DNA of 64,000 nt, taken from Sphingomonas metalli (GTDB lineage Bacteria > Pseudomonadota > Alphaproteobacteria > Sphingomonadales > Sphingomonadaceae). The notes below the pieces were generated by a model, which was not told where the DNA came from, did not search any database, and saw nothing but the letters and a program-made list of their open reading frames with translations. The position numbers were made by a program, and so were the translations under genes. The first letter of the stretch is position 1, and each line of letters starts with the position of its first letter. The stretch covers positions 1 through 64,000 of the forward strand of contig NZ_BMIH01000004.1 of NCBI RefSeq assembly GCF_014641735.1, written 5' to 3'. Positions 28,402 to 36,174 of this stretch are shown piece after piece.

Positions 28402-28449
28402 CATATCACTCGGCCGGGTCGGACGCATCGTTCCAGCGATGAAGAGGGG

Positions 28450-28465
28450 TGTGCCACGTGGCACA
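28450..28465. repeat. 16-bp perfect palindrome, parS-like
   Basis: TGTGCCACGTGGCACA is a perfect palindrome with the CACGTG centre of ParB centromere sites (chromosomal parS consensus TGTTTCACGTGAAACA). The same 16 bases occur again inside the palindrome at 29330-29351. It could be a plasmid centromere or a dimeric repressor operator. Confidence 0.6.
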
Positions 28466-28466
28466 G

Positions 28467-28570
28467 CTACGCCAGCAAGGAACTGGTTCCCGAGCTGGGG
28501 CCGCGTTCGTCAGCTCGACGATCCAGCCACCCGTGTACGTGGGATCTATACGCCGCTTCGCAAAGCCATT
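28467..28570 (+). pseudogene. Short ardC remnant
   Basis: Bases 28478-28513 match the intact ardC gene at 30362-30398 (aggaactggt..ccgagct, then ggggccgcgttcgtcagc) with two or three substitutions and one deleted T. Allowing for the deletion, the frame reads KELVPELGAAFVSSTI, the conserved ArdC segment around its third zinc-site region, then stops. The remnant begins immediately after the palindrome at 28450-28465. Confidence 0.55.
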
Positions 28571-28586
28571 CCCGTAAGGAGGACAA

Positions 28587-29210
28587 ATGCCCGCAGGCCC
28601 TGGAACATCTTCCTCAGCGCGTGAACTCGTCACCAAGGCGTTTGACTCCGCCTTCGTGATCGCCACCATATTAGCGGCCATCTATTTTGCCGGGTGGACC
28701 TACAGACAGGCCTATTTCGGCCGTTTTGCCATCGATCCGACCAATCTTGGCGGTTCGAACATTGCAGTTGCGGTGGAGGGCCTCGGTGCCATTATCACCA
28801 CAACCGGCGCGTGGCTTACAGCGATCCTGCCGCTGCTGATCGTGACGGCGCTTACTTTGATTGCCGGCAAGCTCTTCGACCGCGCCAGGGCTGCATCGCA
28901 TAGGCCGCCGTTTTTTGATCCTCTGACATTGTTTATGGCTCGGGTGGGGTGCGGGACCATTGTCATCCTCATTCTGGTCGCCGCTGGCCATGTTGCAGGT
29001 ACGATCCGAGCGAAAGACCGCATAGGTAACATCACCCGAGGGGAGGTGTGGATTTACCATCTCGAAGGAAAGCAGGTGTCAGGTATCACGCTGGGGCAAT
29101 CCAACGACATGACATGGGTTCTCACCAAAGAGGGTGTGCGGCCCCTCAAAACGGCAGAGATCCAGCTTATAGATGGCGCTCTATTCAACAGGGTTGCTAC
29201 AGAACGCTAA
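28587..29210 (+). CDS. Membrane hypothetical protein between two palindromes
   Basis: This 207-aa protein has about three transmembrane segments (roughly 20-38, 62-92, 110-132) and a soluble C-terminal part of about 75 residues (RGEVWIYHLEGKQVSGITLG). The start has a strong ribosome-binding site (aaggaggaca, seven bases before ATG). I do not recognise the family. Identical parS-like palindromes lie 120 bp on each side, which suggests a single plasmid-borne unit. Possible roles include plasmid maintenance or immunity, but nothing in the sequence proves one. Confidence 0.55.
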   Translation: MPAGPGTSSSARELVTKAFDSAFVIATILAAIYFAGWTYRQAYFGRFAIDPTNLGGSNIAVAVEGLGAIITTTGAWLTAILPLLIVTALTLIAGKLFDRARAASHRPPFFDPLTLFMARVGCGTIVILILVAAGHVAGTIRAKDRIGNITRGEVWIYHLEGKQVSGITLGQSNDMTWVLTKEGVRPLKTAEIQLIDGALFNRVATER

Positions 29211-29329
29211 CGTCTAGGATCAGCGTGAAGCCGGGTGCGACCCTGCAAGCACCGCTCCTTTCGCTCTCTGCGCCGACCAAGCCGCCGTACCGCCGTCTCG
29301 GCCCTATTGGGTGACGATCCTCGCGTGAA

Positions 29330-29351
29330 AGGTGTGCCACGTGGCACACCT
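29330..29351. repeat. 22-bp perfect palindrome containing the same 16-mer
   Basis: The core TGTGCCACGTGGCACA (29333-29348) is extended by agg and cct into a 22-bp perfect palindrome. It lies 120 bp after the membrane gene and 300 bp before ardC. Confidence 0.65.
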
Positions 29352-29649
29352 GATCGAAGCGCCTAGGGCGCGGCGTAAGCCCGTTCGCGCCGCTGCCCTC
29401 CCCCGGAGGCCATCCAGCGCCGGGGAACACCAAGGGCGGCTGCCCTTTCGTTCCCGAACGACAATCGACCGCCCGTGTAATCCGCCAAGCGTGGCACTCG
29501 ACGCCCTGCAGGGCGTCGGCCACGCTAGGGCGGCTCGCCCGCGCCAGCGGTAGATTCTCGCCCTCCCTCCCCATCCCGTTCCTCGCCGGAAAGGCAGAGC
29601 CGGTTGCTGTTGCGACCGGCTTTCAGCCTCAGAGGAAAGGAAGACAATC
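29352..29649. other. ardC leader with two further dyads
   Basis: There is no gene here. It contains a 20-bp perfect palindrome (29499-29518, cgacgccctgcagggcgtcg) nested in an imperfect 39-bp dyad (29489-29527, agcgtggc...ggccacgct), and a hairpin agccggt/accggct (29598-29621) followed by ttt. The ribosome-binding site aggaaagg precedes ardC. The dyads probably control antirestriction genes, which are often switched on only during plasmid entry. Confidence 0.5.
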
Positions 29650-30585
29650 ATGGGACGGATCACCGACAACCGGGCCGACATCTATCAGGAAATCACCGAT
29701 CAGATGATCGCCATGATCGAGGCGGGCACCCGGCCTTGGTCGAAATCGTGGAACGGCAGCACCGCACCCACCATCCCGCTGCGCTCGACGGGGGTTCCCT
29801 ATCGCGGCATCAACGTCCTGACCCTTTGGGTTGCCGCCATGACGAAGGGCTATGCTTCCCCGCATTGGCTGACCTTCAAGCAGGCGCTCGCGCTCGGCGG
29901 CTGCGTCCGCAAGGGCGAGAAGGGCTCAACCGTCGTCTATGCCAACAAGATCGAGGTGAACGCCGACAGCAAGGCACAGGAGGGCGCAGAGCGAGGCGAG
30001 GATGGCAAGCGTCAGGTGGCGTTCCTCAAGCGCTACACCGTCTTCAATGCCGAGCAGATCGACGGCATCGAGGCGAAATATCCTGCCCCCTTGCCCGTCA
30101 TCACCGCGACCAATCCCGACCAGCGCGACGCCGAACTGGACACGCTCTTTGCCCGCGTGCCCGTCACCCTCAAGCACTTCGGTTCCCAGCCCTATTATCA
30201 GCCGAGCGGCGATCATGTCGTCATGCCGCAGTTTGCCGACTTCCACACCAGCGACGACTATTATTCGACCCTAGCGCACGAGCTTTGCCATGCGACGGGG
30301 CACGTTGACCGCCTTGCCCGCCCCTCCCTCATTTCCACGAAGCGCGAGGACTATGCTCGCGAGGAACTGGTCGCCGAGCTTGGGGCCGCGTTCGTCAGCG
30401 CCACCATCGGCATCAAGCTCCACGATCGCGAGGACCACGCCGCCTATCTGGCGAACTGGCTTCAAGCGCTCCGCAACGACAAGAAGTGCATCTTCACCGC
30501 CGCACGGCTCGCGCAGGACGCGTCCGACTGGCTGTTGAGCCGCATGGCGGTCGAGACAGCGCCCGAACTGGAGGCGGCGGCGTGA
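29650..30585 (+). CDS. ardC: ArdC-family antirestriction protein
   Basis: This 311-aa protein has the N-terminal ArdC ssDNA-binding domain (about 8-125, IYQEITDQMIAMIEAGTRPW and SPHWLTFKQALALGG) and a C-terminal zinc metallopeptidase-like domain with HELCH (210-214) and a downstream EELVAELGAAF. ArdC proteins bind single-stranded DNA and protect incoming plasmid DNA from restriction; the peptidase activity is inferred from the fold. The gene is complete, with a GTGA overlap to the next frame, so it heads a small plasmid-type operon. Confidence 0.9.
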   Translation: MGRITDNRADIYQEITDQMIAMIEAGTRPWSKSWNGSTAPTIPLRSTGVPYRGINVLTLWVAAMTKGYASPHWLTFKQALALGGCVRKGEKGSTVVYANKIEVNADSKAQEGAERGEDGKRQVAFLKRYTVFNAEQIDGIEAKYPAPLPVITATNPDQRDAELDTLFARVPVTLKHFGSQPYYQPSGDHVVMPQFADFHTSDDYYSTLAHELCHATGHVDRLARPSLISTKREDYAREELVAELGAAFVSATIGIKLHDREDHAAYLANWLQALRNDKKCIFTAARLAQDASDWLLSRMAVETAPELEAAA

Positions 30586-31235
30586 CCGCCGCCGACGATC
30601 CCGGCCCCGACGGGGGCCGGGGCGTGGCGGCGCGCATGGTCTTTGACCCGAGCGTCGCCACGGTGAGCGAGGAGGAGTTTAACGAGCTGGTCGCGATCAT
30701 GCGCGATGGCCCAAATGCGAAGCCGCTGACCCCCGAAGCGCAATGGCGGCGCGACTATCACAAGGCGATGTTCCACCGCCGCCTTGTCGGCGTACAACCC
30801 GACCTGTTCGGCGGGAAGCCGGTAACGCATATGTACAAGGCCGCCCCCGGGCCAGTCAGCGACTGGAAACCGGAACCGGTCGAGGAGAAGCTGTCCCGGA
30901 TCGCGCGCGATCCCCAAGCGACGTTCGGCATCGGCCGACCGGCTCTTTCGCCGGAGGAACTGGCCGTCGTCATCGACGGCGCAGCCAATTGGCTGCGGAT
31001 CGCGCAGCGGGTCCGGATTGCGGGCGCTTTCGCATCCTATGACGGGCGCGCGGAACGCCGCATCGGTCGGAAAGGCGTGATCTGGCGCTTGTGCAGCCCG
31101 GTGTTTGCAGGCCACACCTATGTTTATCTCGATCCGACCGGCGCCGAGCGGGTAGAGAAGATCGTGATGGTGGAGCTGCGCGACGTCGAGCCGATCGATG
31201 ATGCGCTGTTGGTCCCCGTCCCCTTCCACGCTTGA
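30582..31235 (+). CDS. Conserved plasmid hypothetical protein
   Basis: This 217-aa protein starts at GTG 30582, overlapping the ardC stop. It is soluble and rich in charged residues, with SEEEFNELVAIMRDGP near the N-terminus and WRLCSPVFAGHTYVYLDP towards the C-terminus. No membrane segments or known catalytic motifs are seen. The earlier in-frame start at 30486 lies within ardC and is rejected. Co-transcription with ardC suggests a role in plasmid transfer or establishment, which is inference only. Confidence 0.6.
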   Translation: MTAADDPGPDGGRGVAARMVFDPSVATVSEEEFNELVAIMRDGPNAKPLTPEAQWRRDYHKAMFHRRLVGVQPDLFGGKPVTHMYKAAPGPVSDWKPEPVEEKLSRIARDPQATFGIGRPALSPEELAVVIDGAANWLRIAQRVRIAGAFASYDGRAERRIGRKGVIWRLCSPVFAGHTYVYLDPTGAERVEKIVMVELRDVEPIDDALLVPVPFHA

Positions 31236-31255
31236 AGGAGCAGAAGCGAATAGTC

Positions 31256-31573
31256 ATGAGCCCACCCCAACGCCGCCCCGCAATCCGGGCTGTCAGCTTC
31301 GAGGACGTTGGCGAGGCCATTGCCCGCCTGATCGTCGTCGCCGGGTCCGATACCGGCCAAGCCTCGCGTGCGGCCGACTTCCTGTTGGCATGGTGGGACG
31401 GCAGTGCATGGGGCCATTTTCCGGTCCTTCACCTCTGCAATTGCGATCCCGGCATCTCGGAAGACATGCTCATCGTCATGGCGCATCTGGCGGCCGAGCC
31501 GTCCGTCTATCCCGATGCCTGGGGCTACCGCGACGCGATGGCGGCGCTGGTCGAGCAGTGGCGGCCCGCATGA
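31256..31573 (+). CDS. Small plasmid protein (DUF7673-like)
   Basis: This 105-aa protein has FLLAWWDGSAWGHFPVLHLC and ISEDMLIVMAHLA followed by YPDAWGYRDAM. This pattern is common beside ArdC on alphaproteobacterial plasmids and I believe it belongs to a domain of unknown function (DUF7673). The start is ATG at 31256; a TTG at 31232 is in frame. Its stop overlaps the next start (ATGA). Confidence 0.55.
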   Translation: MSPPQRRPAIRAVSFEDVGEAIARLIVVAGSDTGQASRAADFLLAWWDGSAWGHFPVLHLCNCDPGISEDMLIVMAHLAAEPSVYPDAWGYRDAMAALVEQWRPA

Positions 31574-31767
31574 CCCCGCTGCGCACCGCCATCGACATCA
31601 TGACGGGCTTGCCCATCGATCGCGATACACGCCGCGCGCGGCTACTCGCCGCGCGCCGCAAGCCGGTCGGAAGCATCCCCCGGCGCGGCATCCTGTCCGG
31701 CCATTGGGATCGTGGCAATGTCGTCGGCGCGTTCCGGGGAGGACGCGGCAGCTTTATCGCGGACTAG
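31570..31767 (+). CDS. Very small basic plasmid protein
   Basis: This 65-aa protein has a basic middle (RDTRRARLLAARRKPVGSIPRRGI). It overlaps the previous gene by four bases and so is probably translated by coupling. It has no recognisable motif and its function is unknown. It ends the ardC-led operon; mntP follows in the opposite direction. Confidence 0.5.
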   Translation: MTPLRTAIDIMTGLPIDRDTRRARLLAARRKPVGSIPRRGILSGHWDRGNVVGAFRGGRGSFIAD

Positions 31768-31824
31768 CTGCGAAATCGCGCGCCGCTTCCCCGCCAAGCG
31801 AGCAAGCGGCGCGCTGGTTTGAGG

Positions 31825-32388
31825 TCAGGCGGTGAGGTGCTGGTAGAGGATCGTGCCGCCGATGAGGATGAGCGTCAGCCCGCCCAGCATCTCTGCATAG
31901 CGGCCGATATACCGTCCCGCGTGCTTGCCGAGCATGACGCCGATCGTGGCGACGACCGTGGTGATCCCGCCAATGATGAGGCACGCGGTCAGGATATTGA
32001 CCTGCATGACCGCGAGACTGACACCCACCGCCGTTGCATCGATGCTGGTGGCGAGCGCGGTAACGACCAGTCGCCACACGCCGGTCTGAGCGCGCTGACC
32101 CGCGTCCACGTCGCTTTTCGTCGCTGCATGGATCATATGCCCGCCGACGCCGAAAAGCAGGAAGAAGGCTATCCAATGATCGACTGCCGCGATCCAAGTG
32201 CTCAGCGCCAGGCCGATCGCCCAGCCAATCGCCGGCGTGATCGCCTCGAAGAAGCCGAACACGGCGCCGACACGTAAGGCATCGCGCCAACGATTGCGCT
32301 GATTGGTCGCACCCTTCCCCACCGCCGCAGCGAAGGCGTCGACCGACAAGCTGGCGCCAAGAGCGCCGAGCGTTAGCAAACCCGTCAT
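31825..32388 (-). CDS. mntP: MntP manganese efflux pump
   Basis: This 187-aa protein has six helices and the two MntP repeat motifs, SVDAFAAAVGKG (D17) and ATSIDATAVGVSL, whose acidic residues line the ion path. MntP exports excess Mn(II) from the cytoplasm. The start at 32388 (MTGLLTLGAL) gives a normal-length protein; the open frame upstream to 32499 is the riboswitch read as protein. Expression is expected to rise with Mn(II) through the yybP-ykoY element just upstream. Confidence 0.92.
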   Translation of the reverse strand: MTGLLTLGALGASLSVDAFAAAVGKGATNQRNRWRDALRVGAVFGFFEAITPAIGWAIGLALSTWIAAVDHWIAFFLLFGVGGHMIHAATKSDVDAGQRAQTGVWRLVVTALATSIDATAVGVSLAVMQVNILTACLIIGGITTVVATIGVMLGKHAGRYIGRYAEMLGGLTLILIGGTILYQHLTA

Positions 32389-32444
32389 TGATATACGTCC
32401 AAGGGCCGTCAACCGAACGACGCAATCCACCTCCGGCCACGAGA

Positions 32445-32572
32445 GAGGTAGCGCATCGTTGGTCTCGCCGGGCAGATCAAAATCTGCTGCCATCGCCACG
32501 AACCGGAAGGTTCAAGGATGTTGACGATGGCCCCGCAACAGCGGGTAGCTACTCCCCAAGAGTGAGACGCCC
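32445..32572 (-). promoter_or_regulatory. yybP-ykoY manganese riboswitch
   Basis: On the minus strand the mntP leader holds the two conserved loops of this class: ggggagtagc (complement of 32548-32557) and cgagaccaacga (complement of about 32456-32467), with cgtcaaca and paired arms between them. In characterised examples Mn(II) bridges these loops and turns on mntP. The boundaries are approximate. It begins about 60 bases before the mntP start. Confidence 0.88.
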
Positions 32573-32593
32573 GTATCCCCTGGGGGGCATATG
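32573..32593. promoter_or_regulatory. G-tract operator-like site upstream of the mntP riboswitch
   Basis: gtatcccctggggggcatat has the A/T-CCCC-GGGG-A/T layout of RcnR/CsoR-family operators and resembles the two sites upstream of rcnA. It lies where the mntP promoter should be, so a metal-sensing repressor may also act on mntP. Confidence 0.45.
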
Positions 32594-32631
32594 TACAAGC
32601 CGAATCCGATCAACCCTGTCCGATTAGGCGA

Positions 32632-32901
32632 TCACCAGTATTTGGATATCGCCCGGAACTGCTCCACCGCCACCTTTGTCCCCTCGCCCTCTTCGGCGTG
32701 AACCAAGCAGTGATCGATATGATCGTTGATGAGCGCGCGCTTGGCGCTGGCGATCGCGTTCTCCACCGCCTGAAGCTGCTGCGCGATATCGACGCACGGC
32801 CGTTGCTCTTCGATCATCCCGACGATGCTTTTCAGGTGCCCGGTCGCACGGTTGAGCCGCTTGATGATCGCGGGATGATTGGAATGATCGTAATGGGCCA
32901 T
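32632..32901 (-). CDS. rcnR: RcnR/CsoR-family metal-sensing repressor
   Basis: This 89-aa all-helical DUF156 protein keeps H3, C36, H61 and C65. C36/H61/C65 is the CsoR-like ligand set, whereas RcnR has His at the last position and uses His3 for Ni/Co. The mixture leaves the metal uncertain, but divergence from an RcnA-type Ni/Co exporter favours nickel or cobalt, as for DmeR in rhizobia. Metal binding should lower affinity for the G-tract operators at 32937-32980. The gene symbol is assigned by context. Confidence 0.8.
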   Translation of the reverse strand: MAHYDHSNHPAIIKRLNRATGHLKSIVGMIEEQRPCVDIAQQLQAVENAIASAKRALINDHIDHCLVHAEEGEGTKVAVEQFRAISKYW

Positions 32902-32936
32902 GTCACCCTATAAGACAAACGGACGAACTTTGTCGA

Positions 32937-32980
32937 GCAACCCCCCGGGGGGATAGACTCTATCCCCATGGGGGGATATG
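32937..32980. promoter_or_regulatory. Two G-tract operators in the rcnR-rcnA intergenic region
   Basis: The first site is ccccccggggggatag (32941-32956) and the second tatccccatggggggata (32961-32978). Each has a C-run/G-run flanked by AT-rich ends, as in operators of RcnR, FrmR and DmeR. They overlap the expected divergent promoters. Confidence 0.65.
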
Positions 32981-33038
32981 GACCTGCCCGAACTTCACGT
33001 CCGATCGGTCGCGACCGCCGGGCTTGCCGGGACGCACC

Positions 33039-34163
33039 ATGACCTCTTTCGCCGAACTCGTTCAACAGGGCAGCTCCAATCTCTGGCTGTTCATCCCGAC
33101 CGCGCTGCTGCTCGGTGCGCTGCACGGGCTGGAGCCCGGCCATTCCAAGACCATGATGGCTGCGTTTATTATCGCAGTGCGTGGCACTGTTGGCCAAGCC
33201 GTCCTGCTCGGCCTGTGCGCGGCGCTTTCGCACACCGCGATCGTGTGGGGCATCGCGCTTGGCGGGCAATATCTCGGGCGCGGCATCAACACCGAAACGA
33301 CCGAGCCTTACCTCCTGCTCGGCTCGGCCGTCATCGTTCTTGGCATCGGTCTATGGATGATTTGGCGCACGCGTGCCGATCAGAAGGCCGAAGCCGCGCA
33401 CGATCACCACCACCATCACGGCGAGGACGAGATCCGCACGATCGACACCGGCCACGGCATGATGCGTCTGGAGATTTTCGAGGATGGCGTGCCGCCGCGC
33501 TGGCGGGCGAGCTTTGCCAAGGGTGGCTGGAAAGCGGCGGATGTTATCCTCACAACGGATCGCGGCGAAGGCCGTTCGCAGACATTCCGCTTCGTCGATC
33601 GGGGCGATTACATCGAAAGCGTCGAGGAGATCCCGGAACCGCACGCCTTCAACGCGCGCGTCTCGCTGGGCCACGGCGGCCACAGCCATGACTACGACCT
33701 CACATTCGCCGAACACGGGCACGATCACGGCCACGGGCATGATGGACTGAAGGTCACGGGCGACGATGCCTACATGAACGCGCATGAGCGCGCCCACGCC
33801 GCCGATATCAGCCGCCGGTTCGCCGATCGTCAGGTAACGACCGGCCAGATCGCGCTGTTCGGCCTGACGGGCGGGCTGATCCCCTGCCCCGCAGCCGTCA
33901 CCGTCCTCCTGCTCTGCCTCCAGCTCAAGCGTCTCGCGCTCGGTGTCGTGCTGGTGAGCGCGTTCAGCGTCGGCCTTGCCGTGACGATGGTCAGCGCCGG
34001 CGTCATCGCATCGCTCAGCGTCACGCACATCCGCAAGCGCTGGTCAGGGTTCGGCGACTTCGCGCGCAAGGCGCCTTATGCGTCGGCGGGCCTGATGCTC
34101 GTGATCGCGGGCTACATGGCCTATTCCGGCTTGCAAGGCCTCAGTCGGATCGGCGCGATCTGA
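33039..34163 (+). CDS. rcnA: RcnA/NicO-family nickel-cobalt efflux transporter
   Basis: This 374-aa membrane protein has the NicO signatures LLGALHGLEPGHSKTMMAAF near the N-terminus and TGGLIPCPAAVTVLLLCLQL in the second half, with about six helices. A long loop between them holds HDHHHHHGEDE and HGGHSHDYD ... HGHDHGHGHD, which would bind Ni(II)/Co(II). The middle loop also has a soluble segment (LEIFEDGVPPRWRASFAKGG) found in the DmeF/RcnA variants of alphaproteobacteria. ATG 33039 is preferred to TTG 33024. Its stop overlaps the DUF1289 gene (TGATG). Confidence 0.88.
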   Translation: MTSFAELVQQGSSNLWLFIPTALLLGALHGLEPGHSKTMMAAFIIAVRGTVGQAVLLGLCAALSHTAIVWGIALGGQYLGRGINTETTEPYLLLGSAVIVLGIGLWMIWRTRADQKAEAAHDHHHHHGEDEIRTIDTGHGMMRLEIFEDGVPPRWRASFAKGGWKAADVILTTDRGEGRSQTFRFVDRGDYIESVEEIPEPHAFNARVSLGHGGHSHDYDLTFAEHGHDHGHGHDGLKVTGDDAYMNAHERAHAADISRRFADRQVTTGQIALFGLTGGLIPCPAAVTVLLLCLQLKRLALGVVLVSAFSVGLAVTMVSAGVIASLSVTHIRKRWSGFGDFARKAPYASAGLMLVIAGYMAYSGLQGLSRIGAI

Positions 34164-34354
34164 TGCGATCGCCTTGCGTCGATCTATGTGGTTTCGATGC
34201 CCGCACCGGATGGTGCCGGGGGTGTGGCCGCACGCGCGACGAGGTCCGGCGTTGGCGTAACCTGCGACCTGGTGATGCACGCCGCGTCATGAGCGACCTG
34301 CCACACCGCTTGGCAAAGCTGACCGACCGTTCCGCAAAGGGGGGCACGTCCTGA
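34163..34354 (+). CDS. DUF1289 small Cys-rich protein
   Basis: This 63-aa protein begins SPCVDLCGFDARTGWCRGCG, the DUF1289 signature with four cysteines that could hold zinc or an Fe-S cluster, then RTRDEVRRWRNL. Family members are small and of unknown function. Its ATG overlaps the rcnA stop by one base, so the two are translated together. Confidence 0.8.
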   Translation: MRSPCVDLCGFDARTGWCRGCGRTRDEVRRWRNLRPGDARRVMSDLPHRLAKLTDRSAKGGTS

Positions 34355-34407
34355 TGTCGTGTCTCGCCGCCAAGGCGCTGGTATAATGTCGAGCAGGCTG
34401 AAATAGC

Positions 34408-34863
34408 GTGAACGCTCGAATTGACCGGCAAGTGATTTCCTTGCCCCGTTTTTTGCGTCGGCTTACGCTGCAAATGATGGCGGTGCAGCGTTCCTCTGTT
34501 GCGATCCTAGGAGTCGTGTTGGCGCTGGCCGCTGTCCTCGGGCTTGTCGCAGTATCGGGATGGCATAGCGCCATGGTTCACGATCACGGCCCGGTTCAAG
34601 TCGCCATGGTCGATACCCATTCTGATGACGATCACGACCATGCGGTTATGATCGATCATGACGATCAGGCTCCGGCAAAGCAGGCCGACGGCGACGGGCC
34701 AGCTCACCTTCTTGCCCACGCCGCAGGCCACTGGGTTGCTTTCGATGGCGCGAGGGCTGCGCCGGTTGCGGCCATCGTCGCCGCTCGCGTGTGGTCGATA
34801 TTAACTCCATCGCTCCCCAGCGGGATCGACCCATCTAAGCTTCTGCGTCCGCCTCGCGGTTGA
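34408..34863 (+). CDS. Membrane-anchored His/Asp-rich protein ahead of czcCBA
   Basis: This protein of up to 151 aa has one hydrophobic segment (VAILGVVLALAAVLGLVAVS) and a periplasmic His/Asp-rich stretch (MVDTHSDDDHDHAVMIDHDD) that could bind Zn, Co or Cd. A second hydrophobic region follows, and a short tail. The start may be GTG 34408 or one of the ATGs near 34474. It sits 50 bp before czcC on the same strand and so probably belongs to the czc operon. It resembles CzcI/CzcN-type accessory proteins only in layout. Confidence 0.5.
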   Translation: MNARIDRQVISLPRFLRRLTLQMMAVQRSSVAILGVVLALAAVLGLVAVSGWHSAMVHDHGPVQVAMVDTHSDDDHDHAVMIDHDDQAPAKQADGDGPAHLLAHAAGHWVAFDGARAAPVAAIVAARVWSILTPSLPSGIDPSKLLRPPRG

Positions 34864-34914
34864 GTTTCGCCGACGCCGCGCGCGTCGACTGACTACCCTA
34901 GAGGATCATGCACT

Positions 34915-36174
34915 ATGAACGGCAGTTTTCGCCGGTCGCGCACCGTTGCGCTGACCGGCGCCTTTGCGGCGCTATCGCCCGTAGGTGCGGCGTGGTCGCA
35001 GACCGCACCCCCCTTTGCACAGCTTCTAAATCAGACGCGTGATGTGCCGCGCGTCCTGGCGCTAGAAGCAGACGTCGCCCGAGCACGCGGCTTGGCATTA
35101 CAAGCGCGCGCCCGACCGAACCCCTCGATCAATGTCTATGCAGAGAATTTCGTGGGCGACCACGATCGCAATGCGCGCAATCAACAACAGACGACTTTCC
35201 AGGTCGATCAGCCTGTCGAACTGGGCGGCAAGCGATCCGCTCGGATCGCCGCCGGTGAAGCCGGGATCGTTGCGGCAAAGGCGCGCGATCGTGACGGCCG
35301 TCTCGTCTTTGCGACTGAGCTGGCGCGCGCTTATGCTGGTGCCGAAATCGCCGATCGTCGCATCACCATCGCCGAAGAAGAGGTTAAACAGGCGACCGAT
35401 GTCTTGAGGGTTGCCCGCGCTTTGGTCGGCGCCGGCAAGGAAGCCCGTCTCCGGCAAGTGCAGGCCGAAACCGAACTGAACACGCTTCAGGCCGACCTCG
35501 AAAACGCGCGCGCTTTCAAGACGGTCGCGCTGGCACGTCTTTCGGCGCTCGCCGGTATGACCACCCCCTTCACCGGTCTTTCGGAGTCACTCCTCGATCG
35601 GCTCGATGCCAAGCCGGCTTTCGGTCCCATTGACGCGATGCAGGCGACGACGGTGCGGGTCGCGGAAGCCGAACAAGACGCCGCTGCGCGGGCGGTGACG
35701 GTGCAACAGCGCCTCGCCATTCCGAACGTCACTGCGCAGCTTGGAGTGCGTCAACTCCGCGTCGCGAGCGGCCCTGCCCTAGTCGCCGGCATATCGGTCC
35801 CGCTCCCCTTCTTCGATCGCAACCAGGGCAACATCGCGGCGGCACGCGCTGAGCTGCAAGGAGCAGAAGCGCGCGCCGCCGCGGCCCGGCTCGAAGCCGA
35901 GGCCGGGACACGCGCCGGTCTAGCGCTGGTCGAGGCAGCCGACGCTCGTGCCGCTGCCGCGCAGCGGACTTTGACAACCGCCGAAGAAGGCTACCGCCTC
36001 GCCCGCATCGCTTACGAGGCAGGTAAAAGCCCGCTGATCGAACTGCTCGCCGCACGTCAAAATCTCGGAGTCGCCCGCGGCCTCATCCTCGATGCCGCCG
36101 CAGCGCGCCTCGACGCCCGCGCCAATCTCGCCCGTCTGCAGGGCCTCACCATCACCGGAGAAGCGGTGCAATGA
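34915..36174 (+). CDS. czcC: CzcC-like outer-membrane factor (TolC family)
   Basis: This 419-aa protein has a signal peptide (to about residue 29, AAWSQ) and two OEP repeats. The conserved FQVDQPVELGGKRSARIAAGE and the repeat VPLPFFDRNQGNIAAARAEL are typical of CzcC/CnrC. It provides the outer-membrane tunnel for Zn/Co/Cd efflux. The stop overlaps czcB by four bases (ATGA). Confidence 0.88.
   Translation: MNGSFRRSRTVALTGAFAALSPVGAAWSQTAPPFAQLLNQTRDVPRVLALEADVARARGLALQARARPNPSINVYAENFVGDHDRNARNQQQTTFQVDQPVELGGKRSARIAAGEAGIVAAKARDRDGRLVFATELARAYAGAEIADRRITIAEEEVKQATDVLRVARALVGAGKEARLRQVQAETELNTLQADLENARAFKTVALARLSALAGMTTPFTGLSESLLDRLDAKPAFGPIDAMQATTVRVAEAEQDAAARAVTVQQRLAIPNVTAQLGVRQLRVASGPALVAGISVPLPFFDRNQGNIAAARAELQGAEARAAAARLEAEAGTRAGLALVEAADARAAAAQRTLTTAEEGYRLARIAYEAGKSPLIELLAARQNLGVARGLILDAAAARLDARANLARLQGLTITGEAVQ

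Noticed and set aside
32389..32499. N-terminal extension of MntP
   Set aside because: The extra 37 codons coincide with the riboswitch, and MntP proteins start at MTGLL-like sequence.
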